DNA of 64,000 nt from contig JBGQLV010000005.1 in assembly GCA_041500225.1 (NCBI GenBank), positions 1 through 64,000 on the forward strand. The letters are read 5' to 3'. Origin of the DNA: 0-14-3-00-41-53 sp041500225. Lineage in GTDB: Bacteria > Nitrospirota > Thermodesulfovibrionia > Thermodesulfovibrionales > SM23-35. The position numbers and the translations under genes are program-made. The notes below the pieces were generated by a model. It made no database searches. It saw only the letters and a list, made by a program, of their open reading frames with translations, and was not told the origin of the DNA. Positions 15,243 through 22,789 of the stretch are shown here, in pieces. Each line of letters opens with the position of its first letter. Positions within the stretch are counted from its first letter, which is position 1.

Positions 15243-16265
15243 ATGGACAAAAATTATCATATGATTAACAGAAGGGAGTTTATGATAGCGGCCGCAGGAG
15301 GTATTCTTTCTGCTGCGGTTGGAGGAGATGGGGGGAGAACGGTTATGGCAAAACAATTAAATGTGAATCCGAAGGGTATAAAAACTAAGGTCTCACTTGT
15401 TAAGACCTCAGACAGGGAAACAGGCGTTAAGAAAGTTATCGAGCTTCTTGGCATAAACCCTGTAAAAGGGAAGGATGTGCTGCTAAAGCCAAACTTTAAT
15501 ACAGCAGACCCATTCCCCGGTTCTACCCACAATGACACCCTTACTGATTTGATATTACACCTGAAAAATATGGGGGCTAAAAGTATTACCATTGGCGAAA
15601 GAAGCGGTCCTCCTGATACTCATAGTGTTCTAAAAGAAAAAGGTATATATGACCTTAGTAAGAAGCTCGGCGTAGGACTGATAAACTTTGAAGAATTACC
15701 GCCGGATGGTTGGATAAGGATAAGACCTGAAAAGAGCCACTGGAGAGATGGCTTTGACGTAGCCAAACCTGTCCTTGATTCAAAATGTATTATTACAACT
15801 TGCTGCCTGAAGACCCATGGTTATGGAGGGGTATTTACAATGTCTCTCAAGCTGTCTGTGGGGATTACCCATAAGAAAAATATGAGAGAGCTCCATACGT
15901 CGTTCTTCAGTATGAGGAAGATGACAGCTGAGATAAATCAGGCATATACCCCATCATTGATACTTCTTGATGGTATAGAGGCATTTGTGGATGGAGGTCC
16001 AGCGAAAGGGACTAAGAAGAAAGGCAATGTAATGATTGCCGGGACTGACAGGATTGCAATAGATGCAGTTGGACTGGCTGTCTTGAAGGAACTCGGCAGC
16101 AACAAAGACATCATGGGGAGGAAGATCTTTGAGCAGGAACAGATAGCGAGAGCAGTTGAGTTAGGGCTCGGCATAACCAATCCTGCAGAGATAGAGATAA
16201 TAACTGATGATGGAGAGAGCAAAAAATATGCGGAGAAGTTAACAGGGATACTGTTAAATGGGTAA
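15243..16265 (+). CDS. Tat-exported DUF362 protein
   Basis: A 340-residue DUF362 protein. A twin-arginine signal is visible at the N-terminus (NRREFMIAAAGG, residues 9-20), so it is probably exported folded, with a cofactor. The DUF362 core follows: DVLLKPNFN (about 79-87), GERSGPPDTHSV, KCIITTCCLKTHGYGG near residue 180, and DGIEAFVDGGPAKG and VAIDAVG-like segments towards the end. Many relatives carry ferredoxin-type CxxCxxC clusters; none is seen here. An in-frame second ATG (15261) would still keep the Tat motif. The function of the family is unknown, though redox or maturation roles have been suggested. No operon partner is obvious. Confidence 0.8.
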   Translation: MDKNYHMINRREFMIAAAGGILSAAVGGDGGRTVMAKQLNVNPKGIKTKVSLVKTSDRETGVKKVIELLGINPVKGKDVLLKPNFNTADPFPGSTHNDTLTDLILHLKNMGAKSITIGERSGPPDTHSVLKEKGIYDLSKKLGVGLINFEELPPDGWIRIRPEKSHWRDGFDVAKPVLDSKCIITTCCLKTHGYGGVFTMSLKLSVGITHKKNMRELHTSFFSMRKMTAEINQAYTPSLILLDGIEAFVDGGPAKGTKKKGNVMIAGTDRIAIDAVGLAVLKELGSNKDIMGRKIFEQEQIARAVELGLGITNPAEIEIITDDGESKKYAEKLTGILLNG

Positions 16266-16296
16266 TAACAATAGTTGTAATTTAATGCAAGCGGTA

Positions 16297-16375
16297 GGTT
16301 AACCCCCCAAATGTATTTGCATTAAAAGACGCCAGGCACATATGCCTGACGTAAATTGCATTTTTCGGGTTAACC
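16297..16375. repeat. 79-bp palindromic element with GGTTAACC ends
   Basis: GGTTAACCCCCCAAATG at the left pairs with a right arm ending CGGGTTAACC. The centre has its own hairpin (CGCCAGGCA-CATA-TGCCTGACG). The right half matches the sequence after the gene at 47203-47478, so this is a repeat family. It lies just upstream of the promoter for the 2-oxoacid oxidoreductase gene. Confidence 0.65.
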
Positions 16376-16398
16376 ATTTAACAGCTTTATGATTTTTG

Positions 16399-16415
16399 TG
16401 GTATAATTTTCAGGC
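16399..16415 (+). promoter_or_regulatory. Extended -10 promoter abutting the vorB start
   Basis: TGGTATAAT (16399-16407) is an extended -10 ending 8 nt before the GTG at 16416, leaving almost no room for a leader. No Shine-Dalgarno sequence is evident. Confidence 0.55.
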
Positions 16416-17486
16416 GTGAATAAAAAAATTCTTATGAGAGGCAATGAGGTGATAGCTGAGGCTGCAATTCAGGCAGGTTGTCGCTTCTATGCAGGATACC
16501 CGATAACTCCCCAGAATGAGATACCTGAGTATATGTCGTGGAGGATGCCTGAGGTTGACGGCGTTTTTATCCAGGCTGAAAGCGAACTCGCTGCAATAAA
16601 TATGGTCTATGGGGCTTCTGCTGCCGGTGTGAGGGCCATGACCTCATCAAGCAGTCCTGGAATAAGTCTAAAACAAGAGACGATATCATACCTTGCAGGA
16701 GCAGAACTCCCTGCTTTGATAGTCAATATACAGAGGGGCGGCCCTGGACTCGGTAATATCTCGGGTAGTCAGGCAGATTATTTTCAGGCAGTTAAGGGCG
16801 GGGGACACGGGGACTATAAACTACTTGTATATGCCCCTTATAACCTTCAGGAGATGTGGGATCTTACGGTGCTCGCATTTGATAAGGCAGACGAATATAG
16901 AAATCCTGTAATGATACTCGGAGATGGTGTTATTGGCCAGATGATGGAACCTTTTTATCCAAAACCATATATGAGGCCGGAGCTTCCTGAGAAAGATTGG
17001 GTACTCGATGGATGTAAAGGCAGGGAACCACGGGTAATAAAATCCCTTTATATGGGAGAGGGTGAACTCGAAATGAGAAACAATATACTCCAGAAAAAAT
17101 ATAGAATGATGAAGGATAAAGAGGTGAGCTTTGAGAGCTATTATACTGAGGATTCTGAGATTATAATTGTTGCATTCGGAATTGCTGCAAGGATTGCACT
17201 TTCTTCTGTAAGGAAACTCAGGCGCGAAGGATTTAAAATAGGCCTGTTCAGGCCGATTACACTCTTTCCATTTCCTGAAAAAGAACTCTTTATGCTTTCC
17301 AGGGAAAGCAGGCGGTTTATTACAATAGAGATGAATGCCGGCCAGATGGTGGAGGATGTAAGGCTCTCCGTTAATGGTATATCAGAGGTGCTTTTTTATG
17401 GAAGACCTGGCGGTACTATCATAACTCCTGAAGAGGTTCAGGAAAAGATACTGCAGTTATTTAATCACCAGCCTTATTTAGCATAA
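16416..17486 (+). CDS. vorB: 2-oxoacid:acceptor oxidoreductase alpha subunit (VorB/KorA-like), orphan
   Basis: A 356-residue pyrimidine-binding (alpha) subunit of a ferredoxin-dependent 2-oxoacid oxidoreductase, closest in pattern to VorB (3-methyl-2-oxobutanoate) or KorA. Key segments are GNEVIAEAAIQAGCRFYAGYPITPQNE (cited in part: AGYPITPQNE), QAESELAAINMVYGAS, ATSSSSPG-like TSSSSPGISLKQE, and NIQRGGPGLG near residue 107. The enzymes oxidise a 2-oxoacid with CoA to acyl-CoA, CO2 and reduced ferredoxin. The TPP-binding beta and the gamma/delta subunits that normally follow are absent here. It may pair with subunits elsewhere. The start is a GTG with a near-leaderless promoter. Confidence 0.82.
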   Translation: MNKKILMRGNEVIAEAAIQAGCRFYAGYPITPQNEIPEYMSWRMPEVDGVFIQAESELAAINMVYGASAAGVRAMTSSSSPGISLKQETISYLAGAELPALIVNIQRGGPGLGNISGSQADYFQAVKGGGHGDYKLLVYAPYNLQEMWDLTVLAFDKADEYRNPVMILGDGVIGQMMEPFYPKPYMRPELPEKDWVLDGCKGREPRVIKSLYMGEGELEMRNNILQKKYRMMKDKEVSFESYYTEDSEIIIVAFGIAARIALSSVRKLRREGFKIGLFRPITLFPFPEKELFMLSRESRRFITIEMNAGQMVEDVRLSVNGISEVLFYGRPGGTIITPEEVQEKILQLFNHQPYLA

Positions 17487-17604
17487 ACAAATCTTACCTT
17501 TTAAGATATATAAGGTTCTGTGAGGAGAGAATTTATTCTTATAATGCTACTGGAACTTGTCAAGAGACTAAAAAGCAAATTCTTATTGATAAATTTTAAT
17601 TGAT

Positions 17605-17772
17605 TTAATCCTGTTGTTCTTTATCTTTGTTCTCTGAATCTGTTATTTCAGTATCCTGTTTGGGACTGCCGTCTTTATTAAAACGTCGTTGTCTTTTTTC
17701 TTCCTGTTTTTTCTGTCGTGAAAGTTCTTTTCTTCTCTTGTCACTTTTAAATGCTCTAGCATGTTTTGGCAA
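17605..17772 (-). CDS. Small highly charged protein, TTG start
   Basis: A 55-residue protein. A consensus ribosome site (AAGGAGGT, about 17776-17783) lies 5 nt upstream of a TTG codon, giving MPKHARAFKSDKRRKELSR and so on. The first half is strongly basic and predicted to be one long helix; the second half is acidic and polar. Similar short Lys/Arg-rich proteins beginning MPK-x-x-x-FKSDKRRKEL occur in deltaproteobacteria and Nitrospirota as unnamed conserved proteins, as far as I recall. A nucleic-acid or ribosome-binding role is only a guess. It faces away from the cold-shock gene at 18009 and could share its upstream region. Confidence 0.65.
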   Translation of the reverse strand: MPKHARAFKSDKRRKELSRQKKQEEKRQRRFNKDGSPKQDTEITDSENKDKEQQD

Positions 17773-17920
17773 TGTAACCTCCTTGGTTTTATAAATATAA
17801 TTATATCATGGAGGAAAGGAAGAAAGCTAAATCCCTTGCCATAAATCCTAACGGGGTTTACTTTTTATTGTTAAATATGTTAAATTATTACTGAAGTTTC
17901 AGAAGTTTTTGTATCTGACA

Positions 17921-17956
17921 AGGCCACAAGGACTTTTAGCTTTGTGGCTTTTTTTA
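17921..17956 (+). terminator. Rho-independent terminator (or attenuator) upstream of the cold-shock gene
   Basis: The stem GCCACAA / TTGTGGC is followed by a run of T (CTTTTTTTA). It lies 45-50 bp before the ribosome site of the cold-shock gene. It terminates either an upstream leader or small RNA, since no gene on this strand ends nearby, or reads as an attenuator in the cold-shock leader. Confidence 0.6.
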
Positions 17957-18008
17957 TTAGTGATAAGGTTATTCTGAGACTTTAGTTTTTAAGTAAGGAG
18001 GTAAAAAG

Positions 18009-18209
18009 ATGGCTACAGGCACAATTAAATGGTTCAATGAAGCCAAAGGTTTTGGATTTATCACAAGTGAAGATGGCGGAGATGTTTTTGTTCACTATTC
18101 GTCTATTTCCGGCAATGGATTCAAATCTCTTGCCGAAGGTGATAAAGTCAGCTTTGATATTGAAAAGGGCCCAAAAGGTCCCAAGGCAATCAATGTAACT
18201 AAACTTTAA
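18009..18209 (+). CDS. cspA: Cold-shock protein, CspA family
   Basis: A 66-residue single-domain cold-shock protein that binds single-stranded RNA and DNA through an OB fold. RNP1 KGFGFIT (residues 15-21) and RNP2 VFVHYSSI (about 29-36) are intact, after the standard MATGTIKWFNEAKG start. The ribosome site AAGGAGGT is strong. It is followed by a terminator at 18219-18248, so it is probably a single-gene unit. An upstream terminator hairpin (17921-17956) may regulate read-through. Confidence 0.96.
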   Translation: MATGTIKWFNEAKGFGFITSEDGGDVFVHYSSISGNGFKSLAEGDKVSFDIEKGPKGPKAINVTKL

Positions 18210-18218
18210 TTAACTGCA

Positions 18219-18248
18219 AAAGTCCCCCTCTTAGCAGGGGGGCTTTTA
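18219..18248 (+). terminator. Rho-independent terminator after cspA
   Basis: The stem AGTCCCCCT / AGGGGGGCTT, with a short CTTAGC-type loop, is followed by a T-rich tract. It sits 10 bp after the cspA stop. Confidence 0.75.
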
Positions 18249-18263
18249 TATTTAAAAGGTAAA

Positions 18264-18650
18264 ATGGCACACAAACAAAATTATGTGGAAAGAATGGAAC
18301 TTAGCAAACAACGCAGACTCGAAGCTGGGTTGGTTTCCGATCGCTTTCCTGAAGTTTCAGGCATGGTGATTCATATGACATACTATTATAAAGGGGTTAA
18401 TCCGGTTCAAATGGTGCGCGTTATTAATGTATTCCCCACTGGTTATGCTTATTTTAATATGGACTGCCTGATAAAAGGCTGTGTTAACGGCGGTTATGAT
18501 TTTACTTCTGTGATTACTAATATGATTAAAAGCCGTAAGAAGATGGGAAAGGGAAAACTTGTTTGCAACGGAAAAAATGATGACCTTACCTCTAACCATG
18601 CAAGTATTGCATACGAAATCAGTATTCAATATAACAAACAGTCTAAATAG
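18264..18650 (+). CDS. Conserved hypothetical protein downstream of cspA
   Basis: A 128-residue protein I cannot name. The N-terminal 30 residues are a charged helix (VERMELSKQRRLEAGLVSDRF), and the rest looks like an alpha/beta fold. Notable segments are VSGMVIHMTYYYKG, MVRVINVFPTGYAYF and MDCLIKGCVNGGYDFT, whose two cysteines are spaced C-x4-C. GKLVCNGKNDD follows. There is no signal peptide or membrane segment. It starts 15 bp after the cspA terminator without an obvious ribosome site and ends 2 bp before the convergent macrodomain gene. Confidence 0.55.
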   Translation: MAHKQNYVERMELSKQRRLEAGLVSDRFPEVSGMVIHMTYYYKGVNPVQMVRVINVFPTGYAYFNMDCLIKGCVNGGYDFTSVITNMIKSRKKMGKGKLVCNGKNDDLTSNHASIAYEISIQYNKQSK

Positions 18651-18652
18651 TT

Positions 18653-19195
18653 CTAACTGATCTTATCAAACTCCTTTCTAAAGTAACCTGCTGTAAGTTT
18701 ATCATACACACAGAATTCAATCACTTCAAGACTGTTCTTCGGATCTTTCTTTATAAAATTCAGAGCCTCCTTGACCAGTATTGCTGCACATCTGTCCTTT
18801 GGGAATCCAAAAATACCAGAGCTTATAGCAGGTATGGAGATACTCTTTAATCCCTTTTCTGATGCAAGTAACAGGCTGCTCAGAACAGCATTTTTTAGTT
18901 TATTATCTTCATCTCCTTCTCCCATTCTTGGACCGACTGCATGGATGACGAATTTTGCGGGAAGCTTACCTGCGCCTGTAATAGCTGCTGTGCCAACTGG
19001 TGTAAAACCTATTTTATTGCTCTCTTCTTGTATAACCTGTCCGCCCTTTCTTACAATTGCACCTGCAACTCCACCACCGTGCTGAAGGTATGAATTGGCT
19101 GCATTTACGATTGTATCCACATCTCTGTCTGTGATATCTCCCTGAACGAGGCGTATGGTTTTTCCATTAATGTTTTTTTTAGAGATAACCTTCAT
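18653..19195 (-). CDS. ymdB: Macrodomain protein (O-acetyl-ADP-ribose / ADP-ribosyl deacylase)
   Basis: A 180-residue single macrodomain. The ADP-ribose loops are present: GDITDRDVDTIVNAANS at about residues 19-35, GGGVAGAIVRKGG (about 42-54), and ISSGIFGFPKDRCA (about 124-137). Members of the MacroD/YmdB group remove acetyl groups from O-acetyl-ADP-ribose or ADP-ribose from proteins. Length and motifs are normal. It reads convergently with the 128-residue gene and has its own AT-rich upstream region shared with hflX. Confidence 0.9.
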   Translation of the reverse strand: MKVISKKNINGKTIRLVQGDITDRDVDTIVNAANSYLQHGGGVAGAIVRKGGQVIQEESNKIGFTPVGTAAITGAGKLPAKFVIHAVGPRMGEGDEDNKLKNAVLSSLLLASEKGLKSISIPAISSGIFGFPKDRCAAILVKEALNFIKKDPKNSLEVIEFCVYDKLTAGYFRKEFDKIS

Positions 19196-19355
19196 AAAAG
19201 TACCCCCTTTGCTAAATTTCCCTTTGCAAAAGCTTTATATGATAAAATATATCATAAAAGTAGTTTGGAGGGTATAAATACCAGCGCTTTACGGAAATCT
19301 AACAGGGCTCAAGGCAAGTTATATTAACTCTATCGAGAGGATTTACAGGAGAAAG

Positions 19356-20912
19356 GTGCATAATGAAGTAGTTAGCCCTGAACTTGCAAGATACCTAACA
19401 GAACTCTCTTCTGAAATAGGCCGTCAGATTGGCATACTTATCAACAGGAATGGCGTTATTACACATGTAATAGTTGGTGATGCAAAAGGGATATTTATTC
19501 CTGAACTTGAAGATTATCCTTTAGGCCGGAAAGCCCTGAGAGGACTCAGGCTGGTACACACTCACCTGAATGAAGAATCCCTTAACCAGGATGACCTTAC
19601 AGATCTTGCACTCCTCAGACTTGACCTGATTGCAGCAATAGGGGTAAGGAATGGACTTCCAGGCAATGTCTTTGTGGCCTATTTGATGCCATCCGGCACA
19701 AAGCCTTTTGAGATTATCAATTCTCAGAACTTCTATAGTTTTGAGCTTGATTTCCGGCCTTTTATAGAGTCTCTCGAAGCTGAGATGGAAAGGCACAGGG
19801 TTTTTAGTCCTGGTGATAAAAGAGAAAGGGCAATATTAGTGAGTGTTTCGACAAGACCAAGATATGAACAGGAAGATTCTATTGAAGAGCTAAAAGAGCT
19901 TGCCGGTTCGAGTGATGTTCTTGTCATAGATACTATTATTCAGAGGCCAAAGGATATAAATCCGAGGTATCTAATGGGCGAGGGGAAAATTAAAGAATTG
20001 ATTATCAATGCTCTTAATAAAGGGGCTACACTCCTGATATTTGACCAGGAGCTAAGCCCTTCTCAGGTAAAGGCAATCGGAGAACTCGCAGAACTTAAAG
20101 TAATTGACCGTTCTCAACTTATACTCGATATTTTTGCAAAGCGTGCTCACAGCAGAGATGGAAAGGTTCAGGTTGAACTCGCACAGTTAAAATACAGGCT
20201 GCCGAGATTAACAGGCAAGGGCACAGCAATGTCCCGTCTCATGGGAGGCATTGGCGGCAGAGGACCTGGTGAAATGAAACTTGAGATAGATAGAAGGCGT
20301 GTTAGAGAAAGGATTACCCTCCTTGAAAAAGAACTTAAATCTCTGAGTGAAGCAAGGAAACAGAGGAAACAGAAGAGGGTTGAAAAGGGAATATCTATAG
20401 TCTCGATTATCGGATATACAAATGCCGGCAAGTCAACACTCCTGAATTCTCTCACCAAAAGTTCTGTGGCTGTTGAGGAAAGGATGTTCGCAACACTCGA
20501 CACTGCAAGCAGACGACTGCGGTTCCCACGAGAAAGAGAAGTTATTATTACTGATACCGTTGGTTTTATAAGAGACCTTCCTAAGGATCTTATGACAGCG
20601 TTCAGGGCAACACTTGAGGAACTCGAGGATGCAGATTTATTACTGCACCTTGTTGATGCAGCGAACCCGCGTTTTGAGCAGCATATAGAGTCTGTTGAGA
20701 ATATACTCAGGGAACTTCATCTATCCGAAAAACCCCGTCTCCTTGTCTTTAATAAAACAGACAGATTGGATAAAGAAGATGTACAGAACCTTAAACTGCG
20801 CTATAATGCAGTCGCAATCTCTGCACTTGATTCATCAACATTCAGGCCACTTCTTCAGGCAATAGTAGAGCATATCTGGGATAGGAAATTAGTAGAGGTA
20901 AAGGTCAATTAA
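19356..20912 (+). CDS. hflX: Ribosome-associated GTPase HflX
   Basis: A 518-residue (from GTG) HflX GTPase, which splits or rescues 70S ribosomes. After an N-terminal helical domain and a glycine-rich linker (LMGGIGGRGPGE), the G domain shows G1 GYTNAGKST (about residues 353-361), G3 DTVGFIRDLP and G4 NKTD. The N-terminus is unsettled. The same frame stays open and HflX-like upstream (YGNLTGLKASYI) to 19278. There an ATA codon follows an in-frame TAA and sits 5 nt after GGAGGG, so an AUA start is possible. The GTG at 19356 has AGGAG 4 nt upstream. The extra N-terminal sequence is characteristic of many HflX proteins with long N-termini. Confidence 0.93.
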   Translation: MHNEVVSPELARYLTELSSEIGRQIGILINRNGVITHVIVGDAKGIFIPELEDYPLGRKALRGLRLVHTHLNEESLNQDDLTDLALLRLDLIAAIGVRNGLPGNVFVAYLMPSGTKPFEIINSQNFYSFELDFRPFIESLEAEMERHRVFSPGDKRERAILVSVSTRPRYEQEDSIEELKELAGSSDVLVIDTIIQRPKDINPRYLMGEGKIKELIINALNKGATLLIFDQELSPSQVKAIGELAELKVIDRSQLILDIFAKRAHSRDGKVQVELAQLKYRLPRLTGKGTAMSRLMGGIGGRGPGEMKLEIDRRRVRERITLLEKELKSLSEARKQRKQKRVEKGISIVSIIGYTNAGKSTLLNSLTKSSVAVEERMFATLDTASRRLRFPREREVIITDTVGFIRDLPKDLMTAFRATLEELEDADLLLHLVDAANPRFEQHIESVENILRELHLSEKPRLLVFNKTDRLDKEDVQNLKLRYNAVAISALDSSTFRPLLQAIVEHIWDRKLVEVKVN

Positions 20913-20955
20913 GACGAATTTCATTTTTATTACCTTAATGCTGTATAAAGAGCGA

Positions 20956-21110
20956 GGCAGATATGCTGAAAAACCCCTGCAAAGCGACAAGATTTTATTA
21001 TGATTCACATGACTGCAAATCTGACAGCAAGTGCATTTTGCAAGAAGGCTGGCTGGCCTCACTGGAGGACTTTGCGGTGTCACTGGCAGGCCTTTTTCAG
21101 CACATCTGCC
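20956..21110. repeat. 155-bp palindromic element, copy A
   Basis: The ends are GGCAGATATGCTGAAAAA and TTTTTCAGCACATCTGCC, inverted with one mismatch. The interior (AAAGCGACAAGATTTTATTA, CATGACTGCAAATCT, AGGCTGGCTGG) matches the element at 46988-47161. It begins about 45 bp after the hflX stop. Its flanks (CCTTAATGCTGTATAAAGAG and TCGGATACGATTTTTGCAAC) reappear, without the core, at 27412-27472. Confidence 0.75.
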
Positions 21111-21198
21111 TCCTGTATCGGATACGATTTTTGCAACGTCTATGATTAGTTAGGTTAAAATGAAACGTTGCTTAGCATTAATTTGAGAGGAGCAACAA

Positions 21199-22311
21199 AT
21201 GGAATTTACACCTAAATGGATTGCATGGGAAATAACCAGGAGATGTAACCTGCGGTGTGTTCACTGCCGATCTGCCTCTGAGTTTGAAGTAAAAGGCCAT
21301 CCTGATTTTTCTACTGACGAGGCATTTAGAATTATAGATGACATAGTAAGCTATGCCAAGCCTGTTATTGTTCTTTCCGGAGGCGAACCACTTGTAAGAA
21401 AGGATGTTTTTGAGATAGCTGAATATGGCTCAGAAAAAGGCCTGAGGATGTGTCTTGCAACAAATGGAACTCTTGTGACCGATGACATTTGTAAAAAGAT
21501 AAAGAATTCAGGAATTAAGATTGTTTCCCTCAGCTTTGATGGTTCTGAAGAAGCAGTGCATGACAACTTCAGGAATCAGAAAGGTGCATTTGCAGGGACA
21601 ATAAATGCTGCAAGACTTTTTAAAAAATATGGTATCGAATTTATCATAAATTCGTCCTTCACAAAAAGGAACCAGGAGGAAATCCCAAAGATATATAAAC
21701 TTGCAAAAAAACTCGGGGCAACTGCATGGTATATGTTCATGATAGTGCCTACAGGCAGGGGCGAGGAGATAATGGATGAGCTTATTTCAAAGGAGGATTA
21801 TGAAGAAATCCTTGAGTGGCACTACCAGATGGAAAAGGATGAAAAGGATATTCTTGTGAGGCCAACATGTGCGCCACATTATTACAGGGTAGTTTTACAG
21901 AAGTCAAAGGAAGAGGGCGCTAAATTCGAAAGAAGGACATTGAAATTTTCTACAGGCGGTGCGAAGGGCTGTATTGCCGGACAGCTCATTGCACTTATTG
22001 ACGTGGATGGAAATGTACTTCCATGCAGTTACTTTCCAAAACCTGCAGGAAATATAAAGGAGAAATCTTTTAAAGATATATGGGAAAATTCAGTTCTTTT
22101 CAAAGAGCTCCGTGATTTCAAGAAATACAAGGGTAAGTGCGGCTCGTGTGAATATGTGACTGTATGCGGAGGATGCAGGGCAAGGGCTTATTCAGTATAT
22201 GGTGATTATCTCGAGGAAGAGCCATTTTGTAGCTATATGCCTAAAAGACGCAGATTATCACAGATGATCACTGATAGAACACAGATTAGCACAGATAAAA
22301 AACGAAGATGA
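21199..22311 (+). CDS. Radical SAM/SPASM protein, AhbC/AhbD/NirJ-like (haem biosynthesis)
   Basis: A 370-residue radical SAM enzyme. The cluster motif is CNLRCVHC at residues 16-23 (C16, C20, C23), followed by VLSGGEPLVRKD. The SPASM region has CIAGQ, VLPCSYFP, GKCGSC and VCGGCRARAYSVYGD plus a last FC, ligands for auxiliary clusters. It resembles AhbC/AhbD of the sirohaem-dependent haem route and NirJ of haem d1 synthesis. Its place just before hemE and hemH supports a tetrapyrrole role, though these belong to a different branch. The last 15 residues (MITDRTQISTDKKRR) are encoded by a CACAGAT repeat, and the stop overlaps the next ATG as ATGA. Confidence 0.75.
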   Translation: MEFTPKWIAWEITRRCNLRCVHCRSASEFEVKGHPDFSTDEAFRIIDDIVSYAKPVIVLSGGEPLVRKDVFEIAEYGSEKGLRMCLATNGTLVTDDICKKIKNSGIKIVSLSFDGSEEAVHDNFRNQKGAFAGTINAARLFKKYGIEFIINSSFTKRNQEEIPKIYKLAKKLGATAWYMFMIVPTGRGEEIMDELISKEDYEEILEWHYQMEKDEKDILVRPTCAPHYYRVVLQKSKEEGAKFERRTLKFSTGGAKGCIAGQLIALIDVDGNVLPCSYFPKPAGNIKEKSFKDIWENSVLFKELRDFKKYKGKCGSCEYVTVCGGCRARAYSVYGDYLEEEPFCSYMPKRRRLSQMITDRTQISTDKKRR

Positions 22312-22775
22312 TCGCTGATAAAGAAGTAGATTATATTTATAAAGATTTAACTTACAAAATCATAGGGGCTGTTTATGATGTCCATAAAGAATTAGGGAAT
22401 GTTCATAAAGAGATTATTTATCATAAAGCAATTTCCATAGAATTATCTAATAGAGGGATCCCATTTATTGAAGAAAAACCTATTGATGTTAAATATAAAG
22501 GGAAGAAGATCGGAGTGTATAAGCCGGATTTCATCATCGACGATAAAGTTATTTTAGAAGTCAAAGTGGCACCTGCTATTACTAAGGCTATGATGGATCA
22601 GGTTTTCTATTATGTTAAAGGCACAAAATATAAACTTGTATTACTGTCTAATTTTGGAACAAGTAAGGTTGGTATCAAAAGGCTTATATACACAGATGAC
22701 CACAGATGAGAAACCACAGATGATCGCAGATATCTGTGACCATCTGTGTTCTTAAATCTGTGTTAATCTGTGTTT
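22278..22775. mobile_element. GxxExxY gene cassette with CACAGAT inverted repeats
   Basis: The left end AACACAGATTAGCACAGATA (22278-22297) is the inverse of the right end AATCTGTGTTAATCTGTGTTT (22755-22775). Extra CACAGATGA copies lie at 22690-22735, including an inner palindrome (GCAGATATCTGTGACCATCTGTG). The unit holds exactly one gene, the GxxExxY protein. It lies between the radical SAM gene and hemE, so it interrupts what looks like a haem operon. I recall that such genes are often bordered by these repeats. Confidence 0.65.
22308..22709 (+). CDS. GxxExxY-family protein
   Basis: A 133-residue protein of the GxxExxY family (TIGR04256 type). The opening IYKDLTYKIIGAVYDVHKEL, then a G ... 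EIIYHKAISIEL segment, is the family core (about residues 11-49). The second half has a PD-(D/E)xK-like pattern (KPDFIIDDKVILEVKV, about residues 85-100), suggesting a nuclease-related fold with unproven activity. Members are scattered, sometimes inserted in rRNA genes, and travel with short CACAGAT-type repeats, as here. The last residues (YTDDHR) again come from the repeat. Confidence 0.85.
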   Translation: MIADKEVDYIYKDLTYKIIGAVYDVHKELGNVHKEIIYHKAISIELSNRGIPFIEEKPIDVKYKGKKIGVYKPDFIIDDKVILEVKVAPAITKAMMDQVFYYVKGTKYKLVLLSNFGTSKVGIKRLIYTDDHR

Positions 22776-22789
22776 AAAAAGGAGGTTTT

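Noticed and set aside
17487..17604. Beta and gamma subunits of the 2-oxoacid oxidoreductase after vorB
   Set aside because: No open frame with TPP-binding or ferredoxin motifs is present on either strand after vorB.
22257..22775. CACAGAT repeats as a CRISPR array
   Set aside because: Units are short, of both orientations, unevenly spaced and without unique spacers of constant length; they border a single gene.
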